Positions 17,201 through 25,778 of a stretch of 64,000 bases of DNA are shown here, in pieces; positions within the stretch are counted from its first letter, which is position 1, and the number at the start of each line of letters is the position of its first letter. The notes under the pieces are model-generated. The model was not told the DNA's origin and searched no databases. It worked only from the letters and a program-made list of their open reading frames with translations. The stretch is from Sandaracinaceae bacterium (GTDB taxonomy: Bacteria > Myxococcota_A > Polyangia > Polyangiales > Houyiibacteriaceae): assembly GCA_016706685.1 (NCBI GenBank), contig JADJJE010000001.1, forward strand, positions 496,001-560,000, given 5' to 3'. The translations under genes were made by a program, and so were the position numbers.

Positions 17201-20026
17201 TTCCGAATCTCACCGACCCCGGCCGTGGCCCTCGAGCGGGTGCGGCGGACGTTGCGCGCCACAGAGCGTGACCCAGAGCGCGATGCCGATGCGCTGCTCG
17301 AGCGTGCCGACCAAGCACTGCTGCCGCTGTGCATCGCCCCCGAGACCGCGAGCGTGGTCTCCGATGCGCTCACGGCGCTCCGCGACCTCTCGCGCGAGAA
17401 CGCGGCCTGCACACTGGCGCTGCGTGCGCTCGACACACTCGGCGAGCGGGAGCTCTTGAAGCAGAGCTGGGAGCTCGCCAAGTCCGGCGTGGACCAGGCC
17501 TCCAAGATCGCCACCCTCGAGCGCATCGTGGCGTGGACCGAAGCCTCGGCGCGCGTGGACCCGCTACGGCGCCTCGCGGCGATTCAGCGTGAGCTCGGGA
17601 ACGCCGCCGCCGAAGCGCGCACGTTGCTGCGCGTGCTGGCCGAAGAGCCCCACGACCCTCCCTCCCTCGAGCGCCTGGCCGACCTCTACACCGAGACCGG
17701 CGAGACGCAGCGCTTGATGGCCGTGCTGGCGCTCTCGCTCGAGGCCGCAGTGGGCGTGGTGCCGCGTCGGCACCGGTTGCTGTGCCTGGCGCAAGCCGCC
17801 ATGCAGCGCGCGAACGATCCCGAGCGCGCCACCGGCTTCGTGGAGCAGGCCGTGGAAGAGAGCGGCCTGACGGGTGCGCGGGCCGAGCAAGCCCGTGTCG
17901 AGTGGTCCTCGCTCGTGCGTGGGCCTGCGCCGGAGGCTGGCCTGTCCGCGAGCGCGGGCTCCGGAGCGCCCAGCGCGCCGGCCGGCACCCAGACGGAGGC
18001 CGCAGAGGGCCCCTTCGACATCGACGCCTGGGTGGCAGTGAACCAGGCCGAGGCGGGTGCGGGTACCGAAGAGCTGACCAACCGCTTCGCCGCGGCCGTG
18101 CGCACCCTCGAGAGTGAGGGCGAGCTCTTGACCGCGCTGGACCTCGCCACGCGCGGCCTCCAGATCGACCCCCCGCACCCCGAGCTGCTCGTCACGTTCG
18201 AGCGGCTGACGCTGGCGAGCGACGCCGTGGATCGCGCCAAGGCCATGTACGAAGACCTCTGCGCACGCGCCATGGGTCCGCACGGTCTGCGCGGGCTGCG
18301 CTACCGCGAGGCGCGCTGGCTCGAGAGCGCCGGTGCCAATCACGAGGCGCTCGCGGCCTACGCCCAAGCGTTCGCCATGGCACCGGGCGAGGGCGTGGTG
18401 TTCAACGCCATCGAGCGCCTGTCGGTGCTGGTGTCCGACTCGCACGCGATGGTGGATGCGCTGGCCATCCTGTCGGAGCGCGCCACGCTCGCCGACCGAC
18501 GCATCGAGCTCACGCGGCGGGCCGCCGGCTTGGCCGAGAAGGTGCTGAAGCAACCGCTGCGCGCCTTCGACCTGTACGAGAAGACCTTCAAGCAGACGAA
18601 CCGCAGTGAGCTGCTCCCCGCGCTGCGGCGCTTGGGGAACCTGACCGAGGCTCAACAGCCCGAGCGCGTGGTGAAGATGCGCGAGCGGGTGATCGAAGGC
18701 CTGCGCAGCCGCATCGAGATGAGCTGGGACGCCCCGGACCAGATCTCGTCGCTGATCATCATCGCCGCCATCGAAGGCGAGGACCGCGCTGACCTCGACG
18801 CGGAGCGCGCGATCGCGAACGAAGCGCTGGCCATCGTGAAGCGCGAGGGCGACGGCGGGAAGGAAGCCGCCGCGCTGTTGCGGGCCCTCGCCGGTCGGCT
18901 CGTCGCCGCTGGGCGACTGGACGACGCCAGCACGGCGCGGGCGCAGGCTGACGCCCTCGACCCGGACGGTGCGGTGCCCGAAGCCAGCACTCCGACAACC
19001 CGCGCGGGCGACGCGGCCGCGTCAACGACCGACGACGCAGGCACCTTCGACGAACAAGCTGCGTGGGGCACGCCATCGGAGGCTCCCGAGGCGCCGCGGG
19101 ACTGGACGGAGACGCCGGAAGTGGCCGAGCCCCCGGCCCAGGAGGGACGACCGTCCCTGACGAGCATCGAGGCCATCCCCGAGGGCGATCCACGGGCGGC
19201 CATGTGCCAGGAGATCGTGGCGTGGTTCCGTGACGACGCGGTGGTCCACGCCATCGGCGCGCCGCCCGAGCACGGCGCGGTGGACGCCATTCGGCGCGGC
19301 CCCTACGAGCTCGACTTCGGCGTGCTGTCCGCCGTTTGGCACTGCGCCCTGCCGGTCTTCCGCAAGACGCTGCGCCAGTACGGCGCCGCGGACGGCCGTC
19401 GCGTCAGCGGCATCGGCAACCGGCCGTTGGCCTTGGCCGTGCGCGAGGCCCTCGCCCGTACGCGCTCCCACGACGTGGCGGTCTACGCCTGCGACCCGTC
19501 CACCGGGACCGTCGGCGTGGCCCCCACACATCCGCCCTCCGTGTTGGTGAGCACGCTGGACGACTCCCCCGCCCGTCTGGTGTTCCGGCTGGCGCGCGCC
19601 ATGCATCTGGCGCGGCCGGAGAACATCCTGTTGGCGACGCGCAGCGCCGACGAAGGGCGCACGCTCATGATGGCCATCCAAGGCGCCTTCGGCCCGCACA
19701 ACCCGGGCCAGCCCATCGACGCCGACACGGCCTCGTTGGCAGCGGACCTGTGGCACACCATCGCGTCGCGCGATCAGGCCGACATCCGCCACGCCCTGCA
19801 CGACAAGACGCTGGACTTCGACACGCTCTTCGAGCTGGCCCACGCACGCGCGACGGTGGTTGGCCTGCTGTCCGCGGGGCAGGTCACGGCCTCTCTCTCG
19901 GGCCTCTTCGTGGACGACCCCACGCTCGCGGGGCTACTCGAGCTGCCCGCAGACGCGCGGTTCGAAGCCGCCTACGACCGGTCGCCCGGGTTCCGCGCCC
20001 TGATGAACCACGCGCTGTCGCGCTGA
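14291..20026 (+). CDS. very large TPR protein with N-terminal DUF4388-like domain
   Basis: 1911 residues from the ATG at 14291 (MDSPSALVPGPIARTLLELA); a GTG at 14267 is an alternative. Residues 1 to about 200 resemble a DUF4388/PatA-like domain (GASGEIAIGGRKLVLHEGQV, then DSFLVKAGRLDDAAARAA). A Pro-rich linker (near 230-290) leads to a long Ala/Leu/Glu-rich helical array of TPR-like repeats to about 1550. A further acidic linker and a C-terminal alpha/beta domain of about 270 residues follow (PYELDFGVLSAVWHCALPVF, RLARAMHLARPENILLATR). No signal peptide or membrane helix is seen, so it is probably cytoplasmic. Proteins of this size and layout are typical of myxobacteria; the function is unknown and a scaffold role is a guess. 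Confidence 0.8.
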   Translation: MDSPSALVPGPIARTLLELAERGASGEIAIGGRKLVLHEGQVIGVLPAPGDEPLDSFLVKAGRLDDAAARAARAKSEMSGNPLIRELETVLTPAQLTQGLRALWLDRLVFGLQTDVDAGQGLNDFEPAAALSARAGEHRTPLLELLLDALARRAGERDAGLVGSQASKLLIWQDSAHRAAAEAWAELPALDPPRVARLLATSPAAASRIAALLRAGLVFLSARVDSPPPPPPRPTTIAPPPAGPTEAAIAPAVIIESIPSAKLPARPASVPPPRLSEFGHKLTPLPPILMRLDDPLDPLEKRIANLEASSAPPRERATAWLEFGRAWQRHHRSLEEACRAFREAAAADPTYYDALDAAATMCTAMGRVELGNAYARAAAAAAGQPGERARSLKLIARNARRFGAIDEAEATLVQALEADPSDGDAFEELARVRHQRGDIVAAAAAAEAGAGAVRRPERARALLGFARALEDTPERTSAYARALCEGGFGEAALSELRLAAAAAGAPDVRRRFLLEAAEMAETAERPDLSHDFLIEAFVAEPQLEVLHDPLVADARSAQSDAQLAVVLEAVAAASTGAARARWLREAAEAHVRAAPHEPHDTWAAELLVRALAVDPASPETLSALQAEAGRAGHASLLLDGLERAGKAGQTAGESRDDDGARAARAELLDRATRLAEESGQLERAASCREQALALRGRSSADADLARLRALATKRGALLDLARRDLEAAPEAERGALAMRLGLLLRDVPSGRAEATRCLRTVLLGPAAHHAAAFGALVRVLRVAGLDAECVELLLRAPVHLSGTAAAEALCDAAGMLALAGDPLGCASAALRALELDPSSRVASARLDLAARQVGDPDLRQRALRSRLAQAPEASEAARLQGQIALVADAAGAPDIALQAARDALALDPRCADALALLVRYFDALPDREALEWVAPARAVLGDTPALLETCLALADRARDEELARALLDAHFRISPTPAVALERVRRTLRATERDPERDADALLERADQALLPLCIAPETASVVSDALTALRDLSRENAACTLALRALDTLGERELLKQSWELAKSGVDQASKIATLERIVAWTEASARVDPLRRLAAIQRELGNAAAEARTLLRVLAEEPHDPPSLERLADLYTETGETQRLMAVLALSLEAAVGVVPRRHRLLCLAQAAMQRANDPERATGFVEQAVEESGLTGARAEQARVEWSSLVRGPAPEAGLSASAGSGAPSAPAGTQTEAAEGPFDIDAWVAVNQAEAGAGTEELTNRFAAAVRTLESEGELLTALDLATRGLQIDPPHPELLVTFERLTLASDAVDRAKAMYEDLCARAMGPHGLRGLRYREARWLESAGANHEALAAYAQAFAMAPGEGVVFNAIERLSVLVSDSHAMVDALAILSERATLADRRIELTRRAAGLAEKVLKQPLRAFDLYEKTFKQTNRSELLPALRRLGNLTEAQQPERVVKMRERVIEGLRSRIEMSWDAPDQISSLIIIAAIEGEDRADLDAERAIANEALAIVKREGDGGKEAAALLRALAGRLVAAGRLDDASTARAQADALDPDGAVPEASTPTTRAGDAAASTTDDAGTFDEQAAWGTPSEAPEAPRDWTETPEVAEPPAQEGRPSLTSIEAIPEGDPRAAMCQEIVAWFRDDAVVHAIGAPPEHGAVDAIRRGPYELDFGVLSAVWHCALPVFRKTLRQYGAADGRRVSGIGNRPLALAVREALARTRSHDVAVYACDPSTGTVGVAPTHPPSVLVSTLDDSPARLVFRLARAMHLARPENILLATRSADEGRTLMMAIQGAFGPHNPGQPIDADTASLAADLWHTIASRDQADIRHALHDKTLDFDTLFELAHARATVVGLLSAGQVTASLSGLFVDDPTLAGLLELPADARFEAAYDRSPGFRALMNHALSR

Positions 20027-20045
20027 AGCGCTCAGGGGCAGAAGC

Positions 20046-20699
20046 TCAGGGACACGAGATGATCGCGACGTCGTTCTGCCCCGGTGCGCAGGGCGTCACC
20101 AGCTCCTCGTCCACCGTGGCGCAGCGTGACAAGCAGGAACTCGTCCCCGGCACGCTTGCGCATGCGATGATCTGATAGTGGAAGTCGTAGTTGCCCTTCA
20201 CCTCGAGGCCGCCGTTGGTGCGGCCGATGGGACGCAGCGCAGCGAGCACGGACCCCCCGGGGGCGGCGGCGACCGCGTCGGCGTAGCCCGGAGGCAACAC
20301 CTGCACGGCGCCGGTGCCCATGGACACCTCTCCGGAGCCCATGAAGCCCTCGATGAACACGCTGGTAGGGACACGGAAGGGGTTGGGCAGCCCGACGTCC
20401 AGCGTGTTGCCACCCAGATCCTCGAGGCGCACGTCTACCCAGCGGACGTGCATGTCGGACGGGTTCGCCGCGTTGGCCGAGACGCGGTCACGCACCTGGG
20501 ACGCAAACACGGGGTAGATCACCAGGTTGTCCGTGAGGGTCACGTCCACGACCGCGTTCGTACGGCTCACGGACGTGTCGACGAGGCACATGTCGTCCAG
20601 CCCCCCAACGCCCGTGATGAAGAGCGACGACCCATCGTTGGCGCAGCCAGTGATGCTGAAGGCCATCGAGAACAGAACCAGGGTGAGCAGGTGGCGCAT
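20046..20699 (-). CDS. predicted lipoprotein, unknown function
   Basis: 217 residues from the ATG at 20699, preceded by AGGAA. The signal peptide MRHLLTLVLFSMAFSITGCA ends in a lipobox (SITGC), predicting a lipidated envelope protein. The mature part is beta-rich with repeated Thr/Val/Asn patterns (NAVVDVTLTDNLVIYPVFAS, VRWVDVRLEDLGG) and six late cysteines (ACASVPGTSSCLSRCATVDE). I do not recognise a domain. A longer frame to 20762 lacks signal-peptide logic. It follows aroKB's end on the opposite side and has its own promoter gap of 84 bp. Confidence 0.75.
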   Translation of the reverse strand: MRHLLTLVLFSMAFSITGCANDGSSLFITGVGGLDDMCLVDTSVSRTNAVVDVTLTDNLVIYPVFASQVRDRVSANAANPSDMHVRWVDVRLEDLGGNTLDVGLPNPFRVPTSVFIEGFMGSGEVSMGTGAVQVLPPGYADAVAAAPGGSVLAALRPIGRTNGGLEVKGNYDFHYQIIACASVPGTSSCLSRCATVDEELVTPCAPGQNDVAIISCP

Positions 20700-20783
20700 G
20701 AGTTCCTCACATAGTCGAGTCGACTGCGGCTTCAGCATACGCGTTCCGAGGGACATGCCCAAGAAAGCGGCAGAGTGTCGAGT

Positions 20784-22379
20784 CTACGCGCGGACGGCCG
20801 CGCGGATAGCCTCGAGGCTCATGGGGACCACGGTGGTGTCTCCGGGCAGGCCTGGCACCACGAATTTCACCCGCGCTCCAGACTTTTTCTTGTCGGACTC
20901 GATGAAGTCGAGCGCCTGCTCGCTGAGGCGGGCGTCCAGGTCCGTGGGGAGGCCCAGGTCATCCATCAAGCGGGTCAGGCGGGCGACCGAGTCGGGCTGC
21001 GTGGTTCCGTGCGCGACTCCCACCCGCAGCGCCGCGATCATCCCGAGAGCGACCGCCTCCCCGTGCCGCAACCCCACGTATCCGTGGGCGGCCTCGAGGC
21101 CGTGCCCAACCGTGTGCCCCAGGTTCAGCAGCATGCGCTTTCCGCCCTCGCGCTCGTCCTGACGAACGATGCGGGCCTTCAGCCGGACGCTCATCTCGAT
21201 GGCGCGAATGGTCGCCTCTTCCTCGCCCTGATTCAGCAGGGGCGCGTCCGCCTCGAGCTGGGCGACGGCGTCCTCGCCGTCGAGCCAGGCGCTCTTGACC
21301 ACCTCGGCCAGGCCGGAGACGCGCTCGTCGTCCGGGAGGGTGCTCAGCGTCGCCACGTCGCACAGCACGAAGTGGGGCTGATAGAAGGTGCCCACCAGGT
21401 TCTTGCCGCGGGGCCGGTTGAAGCCGGTCTTGCCGCCCACCGAGCTGTCCACCATGGACAGCAGCGTGGTGGGCACCTGGCCGAGAGTCACTCCGCGCAG
21501 GAGGGTGGACGCGGCGAACCCGGTCAGGTCGCCGACCACCCCGCCCCCGACTCCCAGCACCAGCGCGTGGCGGTCCACGCCGGCTTCGAGCGCGGCGTCC
21601 CAGATGCGCTCCACGGACTGGATGTGCTTCCAGCGCTCACCGTTCTCGAGCTGAACGACCACGCAGCGACGACCCGCAGCCGTCAGCAGCGTAGCCACCT
21701 CGCCCGGCCAGGGGCGGCCATCATCGGCGTCGTGCACCAGCACCACGTCGCCCGAGCACGCCTGCCCCGCACGCTCGGCGACTCGAGCCCGAACCCCGCG
21801 GCCAATCTCGACGCGGTACGTTCGCTGACCAAGCGGCACCACCACGCGCGCCTCCTCCGAGAGCGCAGCGATCTGCGCGACGACGGCGTCGAGGTTCACC
21901 TTCCCGGTGTCGATCTCTGCGTGGCACTCCGCGTACGCTTCGCGACGCGCTTCCAGCAGCGCCCCCAGCCGCTCACGGCGAGCGTCGGGCGCGAGCCCCG
22001 CCAAGAGCGGCCTGCCCTCCCCAGCGCCAACGCGCTGAAGCAGCTCATCGAGGGACGCCCGCAGCGTGACCACCACGCCTGCCTCGAGCAGCTCGTGACG
22101 GAGTGCGTCTTGCGTCAGCGCGCCGCCACCCAGGGCAACGACGCCCCCCTCTGCGGCAGCCTCGCGCGCCGCCTGTGCCTCGAGCGTCCGAAACGCCGGC
22201 TCGCCCTGCTCTGCGAAGATGCGCTCGACGCTCATCCCCGCGTGCTGCGCGATGCGCTGGTCGAGGTCGATGACGGGCCGCCCGAGGTGGCGTCCGAGCG
22301 CCACGGCCACGGTGCTCTTGCCCGCACCCATCGGTCCTGAGAGGAAGATCGTTCGCACGCGACGCTGCGCCATGGGCAT
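20784..22379 (-). CDS. aroKB: bifunctional shikimate kinase / 3-dehydroquinate synthase
   Basis: 531 residues joining two aromatic-pathway enzymes. Residues about 8-175 are shikimate kinase: P-loop GPMGAGKST, RIFAEQGEPAFRTLE and VALGGGAL. Residues about 180-531 are 3-dehydroquinate synthase: LGVGGGVVGDLTGFAAST, TTLLSMVDSSVGGKTGFN, the metal-ligand motif LNLGHTVGHGLE and LRHGEAVALGM. Both active sites look complete, so the protein should make shikimate-3-phosphate and 3-dehydroquinate in chorismate synthesis. The gene lies downstream of pilMNOPQ, as separate aroK and aroB do in gammaproteobacteria, with a hairpin in the 100-bp gap. The second Met (position 3) is an alternative start. Confidence 0.95.
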   Translation of the reverse strand: MPMAQRRVRTIFLSGPMGAGKSTVAVALGRHLGRPVIDLDQRIAQHAGMSVERIFAEQGEPAFRTLEAQAAREAAAEGGVVALGGGALTQDALRHELLEAGVVVTLRASLDELLQRVGAGEGRPLLAGLAPDARRERLGALLEARREAYAECHAEIDTGKVNLDAVVAQIAALSEEARVVVPLGQRTYRVEIGRGVRARVAERAGQACSGDVVLVHDADDGRPWPGEVATLLTAAGRRCVVVQLENGERWKHIQSVERIWDAALEAGVDRHALVLGVGGGVVGDLTGFAASTLLRGVTLGQVPTTLLSMVDSSVGGKTGFNRPRGKNLVGTFYQPHFVLCDVATLSTLPDDERVSGLAEVVKSAWLDGEDAVAQLEADAPLLNQGEEEATIRAIEMSVRLKARIVRQDEREGGKRMLLNLGHTVGHGLEAAHGYVGLRHGEAVALGMIAALRVGVAHGTTQPDSVARLTRLMDDLGLPTDLDARLSEQALDFIESDKKKSGARVKFVVPGLPGDTTVVPMSLEAIRAAVRA

Positions 22380-22429
22380 CCCCTAGCAGACGCGGCGGGG
22401 GGTGGCATGGTGGCCCGCCCCAAACGAAG

Positions 22430-22457
22430 CGAGGCGACCTCTCGCGAAGTCGCCTCG
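22430..22457 (-). terminator. hairpin between pilQ and aroKB
   Basis: Arms CGAGGCGAC and GTCGCCTCG form a perfect 9-bp stem with a 10-nt loop. On the minus strand it lies 22 bp after the pilQ stop and is followed by a weak T-rich stretch (TTCGTTTGG). It may terminate or attenuate the pil transcript before aroKB. The poor U-tract makes an efficient intrinsic terminator uncertain. Confidence 0.5.
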
Positions 22458-22479
22458 AAGACGGCCGGGCCGCTTTCGC

Positions 22480-24378
22480 TTACTGCGGCATCGACTCCGC
22501 GCGGTTCACGATGCGCGGGGTGATGAAGATGAGGAGCTCGTTGCGGTCATCACGGACCTGGCGGTTCTGGAAGAGCACGCCCAGCACCGGGATGTCGCCG
22601 AAGAAGGGCACCTGCCGGATGCTGCGGCTGGTGGTGCGCGTGTAGATGCCGCCGATGACCGCGGTGTGCCCGTCGGGGATGAGCAGGTCCGTCTCGGCCT
22701 CGCGCTTGAGGATGGTGGGGTCACCGCGAACGCTGGTACGGCTGAAGTCGGGCTCGTCGCGCGTGACGCGCACGTGCATGGACACCGAGCCGTCTGCCGT
22801 GACGTGCGGGCGCACGTTCAGCTCGAGCTTGGCCTCCTGGAAGGCCGTGTTCACGCCCTGAGCGCTCACCACGGAGTACGGGATGAGGGTGCCCTGCGCG
22901 ATGGTGGCCTCGTGGTTGTCGAGGGTCAGGATGCGGGGCGAGCTGATGATGCGCACAGTGCCGCGCGCCTCGGCGGCGCTGAGGCGCACGTTGAGGTTGA
23001 AGTTGCCGCCCACGCTGCCCAGCGTCATGCCGAGCGCACCACCCGCGCCGGTACCGACTGCAGCGGGAAGGTTCACAGCGTAGTTGGGCGTTGCGAACGT
23101 GTTGGAAAAGGGCGACAGACCCGCCGTGGGTGTGCCTGCCGCGTCGGTCGCGCCACCCGCTACGCCCACGTTGCTCGGGAACACCAACCCTGTGGGGTTT
23201 CCGGTGGAGCTGCTCATGGAGACGTCGCCGCCCCACTGAATGCCCACGTCGCGCGAGTACTGGCTGCTGGCCTCGACGATGCGCGCCTCGATGAGGACCT
23301 GCGGCGTCTGCGTGTCCAGCGAGCGGATGAGCTCTTCGACGGCGTCGAGGTTCTCCTCGATGTCGCGCACGATCATCATGTTGGTGCGCTCGTCCACGGA
23401 CACCGAGCCACGCTCGCTGAGCAGCTCGGTGACGCGCGGGGCAACGTCGGCCGCCGTCGCGTAGCTCACGGGCACGAGCCGGGTTTCGATGGGAGCGAGC
23501 TCGATGGCCTGGCGCTGCCGTGCGATGGCAGCCTCCCGCTCGGACTGCAGCTGGGAGAGCGGCGCCACGCGGATGAGGTTGCCTCGGCGCACCATGCCGA
23601 GACCCTTGGCCTGTAGGATGACGTCGAGCGCCTGGTCCCAGGGGACGTTCAGGAGGCGCAGCGTGATCTGACCCGTCACGTTGTCGGCCGCGATGATGTT
23701 CACACCGCCGACCTCGGCGAGGAGCCTCAGGATGTTGTGGATGTCCGCGTCCAGCACGTCGAGGTCGATGCGGCGACCGGAGTAGCCACGGCGACCCGCG
23801 CCCGCCACCTGGAGAGGGACATCGGTAAGGAATGCGGCGGCTTCGTCGGTCTCGACGGTGGTCACTTCGTCACCATCGCCGAGGAGACCCTCCATCTCTT
23901 CCCCGTCGCGGAAGTCACGCTCGCGAGCCACGGTGCGGGTCCGCGGCCGAGCCTGCTGGGTCGGGTCGCCCGAGAACACCCAGAGGATGCGGTTGCCGGC
24001 GCGCACGGCCGTCCCGGTCGCGCCATCAGCGCGCACCACGCGCACCACCACGCCGTCGTTGGTCTGCTCGACGCGCACGCGACGCACCAGGCCGTCGGCG
24101 CTGCCCTGGGTCTGCTGCGACACGCTCGGATCCAGGACGGCGCCGCGGATCTCGAGCACGTTGTCACTGCCGCGCTGCACGACCCGGAACGCGGACGCTC
24201 GGTCCAGCTGCAGAATGACCCGCTCGCGCCCGTCCCGTGACTCCACGGAGACACCCGACAACGTCGTGACGTCGGCAGGCACCGAGAGAGCCGCCTCGGG
24301 GATGGCGTCCGCAGACGCGGGCTGTGCCCAGAGAGCGGGCAACATCACTGCAAATAGGGTCGCGGAGAGGGCGCGCAT
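22480..24378 (-). CDS. pilQ: type IV pilus secretin PilQ
   Basis: 632 residues from the ATG at 24378, which has AGGAG 7 bp upstream and starts a signal peptide (MRALSATLFAVMLPALWAQP, cleavage near ASADA). The mature protein has an AMIN domain (about 35-120), a secretin/TonB short N-terminal domain (DLDVLDADIHNILRLLAEVG), a secretin N1 domain, and the secretin core (about 370-630) with QVLIEARIVEASSQYSRDVG and VPFFGDIPVLGVLF. It forms the outer-membrane pore for the pilus. A longer frame starts at an ATG overlapping the pilP stop (24456) but has no ribosome site. It is last in pilMNOPQ. Confidence 0.95.
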   Translation of the reverse strand: MRALSATLFAVMLPALWAQPASADAIPEAALSVPADVTTLSGVSVESRDGRERVILQLDRASAFRVVQRGSDNVLEIRGAVLDPSVSQQTQGSADGLVRRVRVEQTNDGVVVRVVRADGATGTAVRAGNRILWVFSGDPTQQARPRTRTVARERDFRDGEEMEGLLGDGDEVTTVETDEAAAFLTDVPLQVAGAGRRGYSGRRIDLDVLDADIHNILRLLAEVGGVNIIAADNVTGQITLRLLNVPWDQALDVILQAKGLGMVRRGNLIRVAPLSQLQSEREAAIARQRQAIELAPIETRLVPVSYATAADVAPRVTELLSERGSVSVDERTNMMIVRDIEENLDAVEELIRSLDTQTPQVLIEARIVEASSQYSRDVGIQWGGDVSMSSSTGNPTGLVFPSNVGVAGGATDAAGTPTAGLSPFSNTFATPNYAVNLPAAVGTGAGGALGMTLGSVGGNFNLNVRLSAAEARGTVRIISSPRILTLDNHEATIAQGTLIPYSVVSAQGVNTAFQEAKLELNVRPHVTADGSVSMHVRVTRDEPDFSRTSVRGDPTILKREAETDLLIPDGHTAVIGGIYTRTTSRSIRQVPFFGDIPVLGVLFQNRQVRDDRNELLIFITPRIVNRAESMPQ

Positions 24379-24455
24379 ATCAGGACTCCTGAGGTGAGTA
24401 GCGAGAGCTTCCATCGTCTTGCTACTCATCGCAAAAAACAGGCGAAACAACTTCA

Positions 24456-25160
24456 TCAACCGCCGCTTGGAATCGTGGGAATGACGGGGGTTGCCGTCTC
24501 CCCCGTGATGGGCGCAACCGAGCCCAAGCTCATGAGCAACATCTGCTCGTCACTACGCAGCGTGAGCGTCCGCGTCAGTGCCGGTTGATCGGGCGCAGAG
24601 GGGTTCTCACGGGTGAGCACGACCTCGTTCGCGCGGATGCGGTCCACGCGCCACACCAGCGGAATGGCGATGCCGTCGGAGCCACCTACCTGCACGGTCT
24701 CCGGTCGCCCGATGTACTGGCGAGCGCGGACCGTGTAGCCCACACCGCTGCGGTCCGCGATCATCGCGCGGCCGCCCAGGCCACCAGTGATGATGCCCAG
24801 CACGCGCATTTCGTCGACGCTGGTGTCGGACATGATGCTCTCGACGGCAGGCGGCGCGATCACTTCGATCTCGAAGTGCCGGAAGGGGTCGCGCTGCTGT
24901 ACGTCGATCTCGACGAACGCTTCGTCTGCGTAAACGAGGGCGGCGGGACCGGCGTCAGCGGCTGGCTCGGCCGGCGCGTTGGGATCCGCAACCGGCGGAG
25001 CCACTGCGGCACCTTCGGCGGTCGCCGTGGGAGGCGGCGCCGTGACCGGGCCACCGGCGCCAGCCTGGATCGGGTCGTCACAGCCGGCCGCGGCCAAGCA
25101 CGTGGCGAGGAGCACAGACTCGATGGACCAACGCTGCGAGCTGAAAGGCGTGCGGCTCAT
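24456..25160 (-). CDS. pilP: type IV pilus lipoprotein PilP
   Basis: 234 residues. The signal peptide ends in a lipobox (CLAAAGC), followed by a long Pro/Ala-rich linker and a PilP beta-sandwich (about 110-230: VDEMRVLGIITGGLGGRAMI, YTVRARQYIG). PilP is the inner-membrane lipoprotein that joins PilN/PilO to the PilQ secretin. The ATG at 25160 overlaps the pilO stop by 4 bp. The end is close to pilQ; 77 bp separate the stop from the chosen pilQ start. Confidence 0.92.
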   Translation of the reverse strand: MSRTPFSSQRWSIESVLLATCLAAAGCDDPIQAGAGGPVTAPPPTATAEGAAVAPPVADPNAPAEPAADAGPAALVYADEAFVEIDVQQRDPFRHFEIEVIAPPAVESIMSDTSVDEMRVLGIITGGLGGRAMIADRSGVGYTVRARQYIGRPETVQVGGSDGIAIPLVWRVDRIRANEVVLTRENPSAPDQPALTRTLTLRSDEQMLLMSLGSVAPITGETATPVIPTIPSGG

Positions 25161-25777
25161 GTGCCCGCTCCTGTATGCGGCGGCGGGGCGCCGCCCGCAG
25201 GGGCGCCTTCGGCCTCCGGCCGCTTGAAGGTGATGGCTTTGACGCTGATGGTGAGATCTTGCGTGTCCTCGTCCGGATGCTGGAGCGTGATGTCTTCCAT
25301 GCTCACGGCGCGGTCGAGGCGCGACACGCTGTGGAAGAACCGCGCGATCTGATGGTGTGTCCCGGTGAGCTCGAGCTGGACGGGGATGCTGGTGTAGAAC
25401 TCGCCCGGCTCCTCCGCCTGGGGCTCCACGTTCCGAAGGCGGATGCCGCACAGCTCGGCGGACCGGTTGATCTCCTCGAGGAAGGCGGCCATCTCGGCCT
25501 GCTCTGGCAACACTCGCCGGCTGCGGATGTCGACGGCCTCGCGCGCGGTCAGCTCTTGCTGAATCTGCACGAACTCCTGCTGACGCTGCAGCGCCTCGTT
25601 GCGCTCGGTGGTCTTCGTGGCGTTGGCCTGTTGCGCCGAGCTGATGTCGTCCGTCATGGGCTGGTGCAGCACGAAGAAGTAGAGCGCCGAAACCAGGCCA
25701 AAGATCACGAAGAGAATGGCCACCTTTCCGGCAAGAGGCACGTTCGCGAAGGTCGGGTTTTGTTTTGGCGGTGCCAT
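25157..25777 (-). CDS. pilO: type IV pilus inner-membrane protein PilO
   Basis: 206 residues with one N-terminal membrane helix (VAILFVIFGLVSALYFFVLH), a coiled-coil segment (about 48-80) and a ferredoxin-like domain (SIPVQLELTGTHHQIARFFH, DLTISVKAITFKRPE). PilO pairs with PilN in the periplasmic alignment complex. The C-terminal tail is Pro/Gly/Ala-rich. It follows pilN by one base and overlaps pilP by 4 bp, so translation is probably coupled. Confidence 0.93.
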   Translation of the reverse strand: MAPPKQNPTFANVPLAGKVAILFVIFGLVSALYFFVLHQPMTDDISSAQQANATKTTERNEALQRQQEFVQIQQELTAREAVDIRSRRVLPEQAEMAAFLEEINRSAELCGIRLRNVEPQAEEPGEFYTSIPVQLELTGTHHQIARFFHSVSRLDRAVSMEDITLQHPDEDTQDLTISVKAITFKRPEAEGAPAGGAPPPHTGAGT

Positions 25778-25778
25778 A

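Noticed and set aside
15768..17318. 516-aa minus frame inside the giant TPR gene
   Set aside because: Arg/Pro/Ala-rich shadow on the opposite strand of a continuous 1911-residue frame.
22480..24456. Longer pilQ from an ATG overlapping the pilP stop
   Set aside because: The internal ATG at 24378 has AGGAG at good distance and begins a clear signal peptide.
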